Assembly (NCBI GenBank): GCA_964019055.1
Contig: OZ025206.1
Span: 27,898,128-27,962,127, forward strand
DNA length: 64,000 nt
DNA from: Anthopleura xanthogrammica
Taxonomy: Eukaryota; Cnidaria; Anthozoa; Actiniaria; Actiniidae
Direction of reading: 5' to 3'
Made by a program: the position numbers and the translations under genes. Below are positions 1-9,532 of the stretch, piece after piece (within the stretch, counting starts at the first letter, position 1; the number at the start of each line of letters is the position of its first letter). Under the pieces are notes generated by a model that was not told the DNA's origin, ran no database searches, and saw nothing but the letters and a program-made list of their open reading frames with translations.

Positions 1-347
1 TCAGAAGCTTTCAAACATCTATATAAGGATTGCCCAGATCATCGAATGGACATGAACTCAGTTAAAGTACTGGACAGGAACCCCAATTGGCCTCATCGGG
101 GGAGTTCGCGAAGCCATACACATCAGGATCAATGCACCAGACCTCAATAGGGATGGGGCGACGGATGGGGCAGGATTAATCTTCCACACATCTGGGACCA
201 TTTTTTGCAGTCACGTGATCTCGAGGTACATAAACGTCATGATCAAGCGTGACTGCATAACGTGACCAAAACTCTAGCTTGAGTCGAAAGCTTGTCATCG
301 ATCTAAGTAAGTTGTACTGAGTATCCAAAGTTAAACTTTTTCATATA
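1..347 (+). mobile_element. Penelope-like element fragment (GIY-YIG end), decayed, copy 1
   Basis: Frame 1 reads a short stretch ending around LDRNPNWPHRG and a second frame continues with GVREAIHIRINAPDLNRDG. This resembles the C-terminal GIY-YIG endonuclease region of Penelope-like retroelements. The two parts are in different reading frames, so the fragment is frameshifted and dead. Bases 284-347 are the right arm of an inverted repeat whose left arm is visible only in copy 2. Assignment to Penelope-like elements rests on recalled family motifs. Confidence 0.6.
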
Positions 348-641
348 CAATATAATTGAGATGGGAACTGGGGATGAAGTAATCTAAACTCTGATCGGTC
401 GTTTAGTTGGAAAATATTTCCAACATGGTTGCCAAATACTCGTCTGGAAACATCTTAATACGTCTCGCATACTCATTGGCTAACACAGATATACCATGAT
501 TACTTGGAGCAGTTACGAAAGTCTGCCGCAGCTTTTGTTAAAATGGTTTCAATAAGACTAAAACTCGGTGGTGGCAAGGATTATGGTCGGATACACATGT
601 ATTCCCGGATGTACTTGCCAAAGCCTCGGTTTGGATAGATA

Positions 642-1661
642 TCATCGGGGATATAAGTATCGTGATTTTCTCCCACTGACCATGATTAAACAGAACAAGC
701 TAGCATAGCGCTTCACTTTACTTGCCTTGGCCTTGATCCTTTGTTTCAGCTCTTCAATTACCACTTTCAATCCTTTACCTCTGACATTATACTTTCGCTC
801 TAGCCGTTCCATCTTTCGAGAAGTCCCAACTGTTTGGATGTTGATTTGTTGAAGTCTGCTTAAGTCCCTTCTCATCTCGCTAATCTGTCCTTGTAGCCTT
901 CTTTTCCAGGGTGGTTCTCCATTCTTCCTTTTCTTTTTGAGCTTCACTCCCACTCTTTCAGTTACCACAGCAGCAGCGGCATACACAAGGTCGTTTGTCT
1001 CTGTAATATCATTCGTAGGAATAGTTCGCAGCACACTATCGACAGCTTTGACTTGGTCTAACAGCTTTTTCCTAAATACTCCGCGAAGATCTGGTAATCT
1101 CTCTCGATCTGTTTTGTGTAGTATTTCATACAGTCGAGATATTATTGCGTTTTGTTCATCTGTCATTTCCATTTCTTCAGGTATTATTTCTCGTTGATTT
1201 TCTTCTGTACCATCGTCGTGTGTGGTCGAGCAATTCTCCTCTGTCCCAGTGCTATGGTCTGTTCCAGGACTCCGTTCTTCAGTGTCAATTTATCTGATTT
1301 CGGTTACCTTCCTCTGAATTTCCTCTATCTCTAATTCTGTAAACCATTTTCCTTTCAGGATAGCTCTTACTTGATCCGCTAGTCTTTGTTCAGTTTGTTG
1401 GTCCATTCCTCTTTCTTCCCACAGTTCAAGCAACCTCTTTCTATAGCCTCTCTTCTCGGGCTCACTCTTCATATAACATTCCATCAAAGTTCTATTTTCT
1501 TCTTTATTCCACTTCTTTCTTGCTTTTCGTGTTTGATTTTGGACAGTTACATTTTCACGACGTCGACCAGCCTGTCCACACGCTTGGTCGATGCCGGATG
1601 AAGAACCGTCATTTGCTTCGGTTCTGTTTTCATCGTTTTCATTGGTTCTTGATTTCATCAT
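642..1661 (-). pseudogene. Non-LTR retroelement ORF, N-terminal part, with an in-frame stop, copy 1
   Basis: Two - strand open frames, 1661-1290 and 1172-642, lie in the same frame and are separated only by one TAA at 1290-1292 and a readable Glu/Thr-rich linker. The first part has a Myb/SANT-like block (RKKWNKEENRTLMECY, then RGYRKRLLELWEERG and TEQRLADQVRAI). The second is a lysine-rich helical region with GEPPWKRRLQGQISEMRRDL. I know this pair from the N-terminus of retroelement reverse-transcriptase proteins common in cnidarian genomes. The frame stays open upstream of the Met at 1661 to about 1790. The reverse transcriptase itself is missing: after about position 700 the sequence leaves the family pattern. 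It is a truncated, inactive insertion. Confidence 0.7.
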
Positions 1662-1959
1662 TTCATCACAGTTATTGTAGTAATTGTGTCCATGAGGACC
1701 TTCTTTCCCTGCGGAGTTTATTTCGCAGAAGAACTTCAGCTCGTCCAGATTTTGCGCGAGCTGTGTGACAGCAGTTGTTTCCGAGCGCGCGCTCTATCTC
1801 AGCTTGACGGTTACGCTCGAGCAAATTTTAAATTTTGTCAAATCACACAAATTTATTTTATTTTATATTTTATTTGACTTAGCCTACTCTTTGCAGAAAT
1901 AAAAATTAATATATTAACGCATCAGTGAAAGGTTCAGTAATGTTCTAAAATAAGAGAGG

Positions 1960-2218
1960 CTACAATCTTGGACAAAAAGGGTTGAGAATTTTTGATCATA
2001 TCAAAAAAATGGAATGTTCCTCATAAAGTATTATCTAAACTGAAATTCCTCCCTCCCCCCCAGCACAATGTTGGTTTCATTGGCTAGCACAGTTCCCTCT
2101 CGGCAGACCCATTATTGTTCTGGGGGGAGGGGGGTCGTTGGAGAGGGATTTAACTGTGTTTTACACAATATATCCTTAAAAACTCAAAAATTCTCAACCA
2201 TTTTGTCCAAGATTGTAG
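1960..2218. mobile_element. Inverted-repeat element (MITE-like), 259 bp, copy 1
   Basis: The ends are reverse complements over about 35 bp (outer sequence ctacaatcttggac). The interior holds C-run and G-run stretches (ccctccccccc and ggggggaggggggt) that can also pair. No coding capacity is seen. The second copy is at 51847-52105. Confidence 0.7.
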
Positions 2219-4372
2219 GAATCTATTACAGGTTTTCCCCAATTACAATAGATCCTAAAAACTAAAAATTCTAAAATCTGTTATTCTGATGGGATCATAT
2301 TATAATTAGGCAATCAGTTAGGCAATGTACATAAAAGCTCATAAAGCACTCTGGAAAAGCGAGTTCTTAAGATGTAACATGGAATCAATGGAACTATGAG
2401 AAAAAAACAACTTTTTTTTAAAAACAAACAAAACTTTAGCAGTTAATAACGAAAATAAGGCATCTTCTCGAGAAATAAAATGAAACAAGAAACATATCAA
2501 ATCGATATAATAAATATATGCAAAAATGAGTTTATAGATCTTGAATAATAGAAAATTAAAGGCAGCTTGTAAAGAGCAATCAGTGTTTAGATAAAATTAG
2601 ATGAGATAGGCCGATCAGGTCCGATAGATGTGAACCAAATACCCCTTAATCTTTCTTCTTACGAAGAAAAGAAAAAGAAAAGAAATTATGTGCGTAATAT
2701 CAAATTTGAATTACTATTCTTACTAACAATGGTCGTGGCTAAATTATTAGTGAATTTGCCCAAGGAAACACCTTATTTTAGATGAAACAAGACCCTGCGG
2801 GCAGGGTAGACTGGGTTACCTGGACCGGGTGAGACCAGGGACAGGGGCAGGGGGAGGGGTCCTAGGGTGCCCTTGACCCACCCTTTGTGGAAAAAGAGTG
2901 ATCAATTATAAAATAAGCTGACTGTAATTTGGTTTTTAATGTTTCTGATGTATCGTACTGTCGAGGCCCTCGTTTTCTTTTTTCGTCGTTTTTCAAAAGA
3001 CAGTGAGAGACTGCCTACTATAAATGTACAGTGAAAGCCATTTTGGAAAAAAAAGTTAAATCAAAAACTAAATCATCGAAAATACCCATTTTGGTGAAGT
3101 CCAACTTCCATATCCTTAATTCCGATTCCAGTCCGAGTTTTATCATACGTAATTAAGTCGCAGACGGAAAGTCGGCAAAGCGAGCTGACGGAGACATGTT
3201 TGCTTGAGGTCAGCATTATTTGTTTACCACATGAATCCTTCGTTTAGAACGGTAAGACGAGCAAATAATTGCTCAAAACTACCCTCAGAATTGCTTTACA
3301 TCTTACAATTTTCTATTTTCGTATATATTTGTAAATCAATCGACAGTTCGTAAATGTTTAACGAGTGAGTCGCGAGTTGAATGACTTTTATATAAGAGAT
3401 CGATCTGAGAGTCAAAATCCATGCGTTCGATTTAACAATATTTCTCATTACTCTTCAGTTCTTAATATCAAAATGAAAGCCCAAATAAACTTCGTTGTAC
3501 CTCATGTTTATTTGTAGTAGTCTTGTTGAGTCAACCATTAAATATAGCATCCGAGAATCGGGTCGGTAAAACTCGAATGAAGTCAGGACGTCCCATCGGT
3601 TTGAGTTAGCTTGGAGCGCGTAGAAATTCTTTAATACAAGAATTAAATATCGGCCACGGCTAGCTTTTACCTTTTGTACTGGTACTACAGATAATACTGC
3701 TTTAGATAGCTGAGTCAAAGCACGAGTAGTTAATCAAAGTTAGCGGAGTTGCCGTGAGCAATGCAAATTCTTAAGATTAGAATTATCCTTGTTTACGAAT
3801 AAATTAAAATTTCTGACTCGGCTCACTCTTTAATTACAGCAGTCAACGAAATAGAGCATGCGTAGACATTAATTTATGTCACGTGATACGCTAGCTCCGC
3901 CCTCTCTTAATTAGTTGGCAACGTAGTGACATTGATTGACAGTTGGCACATGCTAATTGTTGGACTATAGACAGGAACCCTGTATCAGATGCCCACTAAG
4001 GACTGTTGGGTAAGGCCGCAATGACCCTCTGGGTAGTATTGCGCAACTTTGCCATTTTGTCGCGAAGGAATCAGAAAGAAAAAAAAACGAAGGTATTTTA
4101 TGACTGGTTTACCACAGGTAACCCAGTAATAATGAGAAAAAGAGAGAATTGCAAATCGCTAATGAATCTTCTAGGGATTCGCTTTAAAAAGTAGGTTTGA
4201 AATTTCACAAAATCCTATATAAATTAATAAACCAAATAAAGAATATTGAAGAACTAACCTTTAGAATTAGCTGTATGTCTATTAAACAGCAGAAGATTGT
4301 TAAAGAAGTATAAAAACAAGAGAAAAATACGGAGCCAAACGAGCGTTAACCTTGTGGGATGAGAGCGCGCGC

Positions 4373-4426
<54 letters not shown>

Positions 4427-4481
4427 AAACATTCCTATAACAGATATTCACTGTTGTTAATATTTCCTTCTTTTTCATTAG
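2219..4481. other. Non-coding stretch upstream of the acyltransferase-like gene (copy 1)
   Basis: No supportable exon was found. The short open frames here (for example 3455-3718 on the - strand) show no family resemblance. A (TTA)n microsatellite occupies about 4373-4425, directly after a gcgcgcgcg run. The missing 5' exon or exons of the acyltransferase-like gene should lie here or further left, but I could not identify them. The equivalent stretch in copy 2 is 52106-54368. Confidence 0.5.
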
Positions 4482-5835
4482 AAAGGCACCCAACTTAAGG
4501 ATGTGTGTGGCAGACAGAGATGGAGAATTATGGTTCCGGGAGATGCCCAAAGAACAGATAGATGTTCAGGTAAGAAAAACAAAGTTTGGGTCCACAAACA
4601 GTGGCCACATCTTTGAATTGATTTCCTTTTTTCGTAAAGCTTTTCCCTGAAATAAAGAAATTATACATTTGCAGGTGCTTGAGGGCGCAGATGTGAACAA
4701 AACTTTCCACGAAATAACTAACTACACCCTAAATGATGTGGAGGGACCGATGTGGGCAGCAAGACTTCTTCCGTGGGCTCCAAGTCAAGCCTCATTTGTT
4801 GAGTCAACCTCCTGCAATGGCAAGGAAGAAAGAAAACATCCTAACGTGTGCCACGTGCTGATACTGTACCGCCACGCCATAACCGACGGTTATAGTTGTA
4901 TGCGCATCGCCCGCTCCATTTTGACAATGTTCAACGATTTGATAGCTGGTAATGATATCGACGACACTACTCAGATTGGGACTCTTCTCAATGTAGACTG
5001 GGAAATGAAAGAGAAGGAAAAGATTGAGCAAGTATTCTTGAATGATCTTCAGTTACTTCTAGAGAGAAAGGAATCGTATGCCAGTTCTACATCAGCAACG
5101 CTGTTCGAAAAAGCGTATCCTGTTCCCCCAAAACTGAAGCCTCAGACTTTGTGTCTTCAACATATAGCTGATGAAGACCAAACGAAGAAGTTTATTGCTA
5201 GATGTAAAGAAGAACGGGTCACTGTCCACACTGCCTTTTGTGCCTTAGTCAATACAACGATAATAAAAATGCTGTTGGATGCAGGGTTGGATCAACTTTC
5301 GTACACACTCTCAGGTTGGCATGCAGCTGACAATCGTGTTTACCAAGAAAGGTCAGGTGTGGATGAGCTTGGTTTGGGCATGGGGATCCTGGATGTGACT
5401 CTCACTGTAGCAAAGGAAGATGCTTTCAACAATTTCTGGGATTCTGCAAGAAAGTATCACGTCAAGTTCAAGGATCAACATCGAAGGAAAACAGCTCTAG
5501 AGAATGATATCATCGAGAAGTTAACCAACATTAACGCTGTTGTTCTTCTTGATAAAGACGGACAAGACGCCCCATCAAAAGAAATGCTATACTACGCCAC
5601 TACCAACATGAGGGATATAACCTTCCTGTTAGGGGACTGTGGAGACCATGTCTATTTAGAGTTCCTGGATAGAATGACAACAATGCATCGCTTACCGTGT
5701 TTGTGGTTAAACACTTTCAACACTTTAAGAGGTAGATTCCTGCATTCACTGCAGTATAACGCTCATCTCATCTCAGGTGAAACCGCTGAACAGTTTTCCA
5801 AGGCACTCTTCGATTTTTTCTCTTCGGTATTATAA
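4482..5835 (+). CDS. Condensation/alcohol-acetyltransferase-like protein (CoA-dependent acyltransferase superfamily), copy 1, 5' exon missing
   Basis: Two exons are visible: 4482-4569 (acceptor tttttcattag, donor CAG|gtaaga) and 4675-5835 (acceptor acatttgcag). They join in phase. The apparent start at 4669 is a TTG inside the intron and is not the real start. The first visible exon enters with a split codon, so at least one upstream exon is missing. Exon 2 contains RHAITDG (4870-4890), a variant of the HHxxxDG motif of condensation, PapA5 and alcohol acetyltransferase families. The second, catalytic His and the Asp-Gly are kept and the first His is Arg. The ~415 visible residues fit a nearly full-length two-lobed acyltransferase. 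AATAAA lies at 6060-6065. The substrate is not predictable; an acyl-CoA transfer role is inferred from family only. Confidence 0.72.
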
Positions 5836-7681
5836 ACTGAGTACAAAACATTTACTACTTTTAGAAATAGATAGATAGCTTTAGTAATACCATTGCAGCG
5901 TCCAGGCCGGCTGAATAGCTGTTATTATGGATGCATGCATATGATATATTCGTTTGTTTTAAGAATCATAGCAATCGTGTGATCATAAATTGTTCTTAAC
6001 TAATATAATACTAGAAATAGATAAACAACAAAATAATGATAGTTAAAACTATGGTCCATAATAAAAGGTTTCTTACACCTATTTGTCTTACAAATCGCAC
6101 AGGGAGCCCACAGCCACTTTGACCGTCAAACAAATAATGAGCTCGCAACAAAATAAAAAAAATTATCGATTATGTGAATTTTGGGGTCAGAACTTTCATA
6201 TTAAACACAAACTGGCGAACCCTTATTTGCACTTTAATAATGTTGGTGAATAACTAACTTATAAACAAGGCCAAGCCTGAGCAAATGAGCCTGTGGTCTT
6301 CAAAAACAGCCGTTTGCATTGAATGCAAAACTAGTGTATTTAGTGACAACTAGGTTTTTTTTAACTAGGCCTGCATGATTAACCTCAAAACTTGTTAGCA
6401 TTGAGCTCGTTCATATCTTCAATGCAGTGCGGCTGCGCAAAAATATGCCGGCTGCAGGGAAAACCCCAAAGCTATATTTGACGAAAAAACTTTCCCCTAA
6501 AAAAATATTCAGGTTTGTGTAATTAAACTTCAGAATTCACGAGGGAAAAATAAAACGTAACGTTTATTCATTGATGACACTTGTTTTTCTTTATTTCAAA
6601 AAAGTGATAACTTCACATGTGAATGTATTACATACAGTATGATGTTATATTCATGGGGAAATAGTAAAACGCTTATATACCTTGTAATATTCACTAGAAT
6701 AACAGGTTTTCATATCATCTTCATTTGGTGTTCATTTGTCTTGTTCGACAACACATTACCTTGCGCTCTTGTCAAAAATGGAAGTTCGTTCGCAGGGTTT
6801 GTATCGTCTTTTCTCTTGTGAATTGTGTTCTTAATCATACACCCGAAATTTGTCCATTTCTTTTGGTTGCCTGCTTCTTTGGTTTCCCTTATTTTTTGTC
6901 CGTTTTTGGGTGGCCAGTTTTTTTTTTGATGTTTTGAAAACGGCAAGGTAAGTCCCAAGACAAAATACTGGCTACGCCCCTGATTTGTACAAGAATACTT
7001 CCGGTAAAAAGTTTGGAGTTTTGGATGCTGCCGGTGAAGACAGTTAGGTTATATGCAAATTCAAACGAATATTCCACCGGTGAAGGAGCTGAAGAATTTG
7101 TGCACATAATTTAAGGATGCCGGCGGTGATAACAGCGAAAGCTGTTCGTGAATTCAAACGTATTCCACTGGTGAAGAAGTTGTAGACCATTTGAAGTCTT
7201 AGTATAAATTACATGTGGCTCCGATGTAAGCAGTTACACGCTGCGAAATATTTTTCTAGGCCGGGGCCATTCCAAAGTATCTCGTGTTTTGCATGATATT
7301 GGAGAACATGTCAAGAATTCAAGGTGTTGGTGCCTGCTTTGTAGCCTTAGAGTTTCGAATTGTATGTGCTTGGAGCTCGGCTGCAGAAATTGGTCTTGTA
7401 ATGGGAGTTAAGGCAATTGTGTAGAACGACTGTTTGGCAAATCCCTGGTGTTATGTTTTACTTTATCACCTTTGCTTGCTTTTTACTTCATTTGTGATAA
7501 ACATTGTTTATTGTCCATTGCTTGTGTTTAGCTTGTTGCATGTCGTTGAGAGGGTCGACCCTACCCTGGTAGCGGTGGTTCTTCTTTCTCGCTGTTTACC
7601 TCATATTACAACAGTCGCGGATCTCACCCATAACTTAACTTACCGCGACGTTATAATGAGTATGCAGTGAAGATATATAAC
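5836..7681. other. Non-coding stretch between the acyltransferase-like gene and the inverted-repeat cluster (copy 1)
   Basis: It contains the acyltransferase polyadenylation signal (6060-6065), a dispersed repeat (6243-6335), and a degenerate two-unit tandem repeat at about 7024-7201 (units starting gatgctgccggtgaag and gatgccggcggtgata). Open frames here are short and unconvincing. The equivalent in copy 2 is 55723-57570. Confidence 0.5.
6243..6335 (+). repeat. Dispersed repeat, also present inverted at 45680-45770
   Basis: The sequence around ataactaacttataaac followed by caaatgagcctgtggtcttc and cgtttgcattgaat reappears, reverse-complemented and diverged, at 45680-45770. In the duplicated copy (56130-56222) the base at 56154 is g, as in the 45.7-kb relative, while copy 1 has a. 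Confidence 0.7.
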
Positions 7682-7834
7682 TTTATTACACATTTAGGGT
7701 CGATATCCGTGAAATAAAGCCGTGAATAAAAACCATATCAGTGAAGTGATACGATATCCGCACTTCACGGTAAACTGTCCAATAAAATCTCTCGATATAT
7801 AATAATATATAATCGACCCTAAATGTGTAATAAA
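7682..7834. mobile_element. Inverted-repeat element, 153 bp, copy 1
   Basis: The first and last 23 bases are perfect reverse complements (core acacatttagggtcgat). A second shorter inverted pair lies inside (gtgaagtg and cacttcac). No ORF. Copy 2 is at 57571-57723. Confidence 0.75.
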
Positions 7835-8247
7835 CTCGCGGACTCGCTTGTTCGCGATATGACGGGAAACTCGTGAATAAAAACGATATCAGGCTCTTAA
7901 CATGTGATAATCTCTATATATCGCTATTGTGCCGCATAAATGCATTCTGGGACTGTTATCTCAATCAAATAGCGCCAAACAAAATACGGCATGGTTTGTT
8001 GTTCAAAAATTCCCATAAAAGCTCAGGAATTTCGAGTTTAGCGTTGAAATTTTTTCATGTAAAAAAAAAACGTATAGTACATAAACCACAAAATTCTTGT
8101 TCAATATGAACCCTTCGTACAACATATTAGAATTGAATAAGCATTAAAGAAAAAATAATCCAAAATATAACCAATAGATGTACAATTATCTTTAATACAA
8201 ATATATACTATGTACTATTGAAAATGTGAGAGTTGCAGCCAAGGGTT

Positions 8248-8360
8248 CATAGTAATTTTAATTTGAGTCGTGAGACTTAGATATTTAAAGAAATTGTAAA
8301 GCCGTTCTTTACACTGAAGTAGGTCTGAGATCGAACCAGAGTCAAATTAAAATTACTATG
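8248..8360. mobile_element. Inverted-repeat element, 113 bp, copy 1
   Basis: Perfect 19-bp terminal inverted repeats (core agtaattttaattt) enclose 75 bp. Copy 2 is at 58137-58249. Confidence 0.65.
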
Positions 8361-8550
8361 TACTATATTGACCCTAGAAAACAGCCTGAGATTGCCTTAT
8401 CGATTTGATAATTATTTAAGTATAAATTCCTTAAGAAAATTACGAAATGTTTATATCTTATAAGACAGGCTACGCCAGTCACCTCTATCATTATACAAAG
8501 TTATTTAGATTAATAATAGGTTCTAACCTTTTCGTCAAGATTGAACAATA

Positions 8551-8689
8551 GGGCTGTTAAGTGCGACGTCAATCGTATGGCAACACAACTTCCGGTTCCA
8601 AAACGAATACCAGTCTTATAAAGTTTTTTCTTAATGTTTTTTTTCATGTCAGCAGTTGGACCGGAAAATACGTCACACTTTAACAGCTC
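8551..8689. mobile_element. Inverted-repeat element, 139 bp, flanked by TA, copy 1
   Basis: The ends gggctgttaag and the reverse complement of ctttaacagctc match over about 20 bp with one or two differences. TA dinucleotides flank both ends, as expected for a Tc1/mariner-type non-autonomous element. Copy 2 is at 58440-58578. Confidence 0.6.
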
Positions 8690-9138
8690 TATATAATTTA
8701 ATTAACGCAAAGTGTAACTTTTTTTCATTCTTAGTTTCCTTGTCTGGTTTATTTCTGCATAACAAGCACTAGTACGAAATAATATTTTGGCCATTCCTGC
8801 TCAAAATGTGTCAATGTCGCCGGAAGTTGTATTGTGTCGCGACGACATAAGGCCCCAGAGTAGTCCTAGAGATCTAGTGCAGTTTTATGGCTTGAGCACT
8901 CTACTAATCTTGAGATTTAACAAACTTGAATTTACTAACCATCCTGACAAAGGCCTACAGCAAGAAGCCGAGAATTTGAAAAACTCTTCATAACCCATTT
9001 TAGTACAGATAAGTCAAGTTTTAGACCAACATTTTACTTATTATATGATTCCTTCATGAAAAGATCGCTCCTTTACTTAAATCTGTTTTTTTTTATGTAA
9101 ATTAATGTAGATTATTTCTACCAAAAACTGCGCACAAA

Positions 9139-9374
9139 GAGTGCACGCCACATATCCGTGAAACAAAACCAACACTGTATTGTCAAATTGCATCTATTTT
9201 GTACAAAATAGTAGATATCACTGGAGTAAAACGTTGGGAACAAAAGCAAATACCTCTACATCTTAGTTTGGTTCATGCCTGAGTGAATTCTTAGCAAGTT
9301 AATAACTAAATGTCGATAACTAAATACTAAGCGCTACATAGCTAGTCAGTTTCACAGATATATGGCGAGCACTC
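9139..9374. mobile_element. Inverted-repeat element, 236 bp, family A, just downstream of the haemagglutinin-like gene
   Basis: The 26-bp ends (gagtgcacgccacatat and its near reverse complement) enclose an interior with tttggttcatgcctgagt. A diverged relative with the same ends and interior word lies at 19921-20103, in intron 1 of the haemagglutinin-like gene. The copy-2 version is at 59028-59263. Confidence 0.65.
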
Positions 9375-9532
9375 TAATCTTGCCATTTTTTACTTCTCCT
9401 TAGCTTTTTAGTGCAAAGGGCTATAAATTTCAACACAGTAAATATTAATTTCGATCTCCAATCCACATCTTTAAAATCCAGTGACTTTCTATTTAGTATT
9501 GAATGACTGATGTCACTTCATCTAAGTTCAAT

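Noticed and set aside
3455..3718. - strand ORF of 87 aa
   Set aside because: No recognisable domain, no splice context and no supporting features; likely chance.
4669..4674. Start codon of the acyltransferase-like ORF at 4669
   Set aside because: It is a TTG within the intron next to the acceptor; an upstream exon continues the same reading frame.
7434..7670. + strand ORF of 78 aa, hydrophobic
   Set aside because: Low-complexity hydrophobic translation of a T-rich region, without coding signals.
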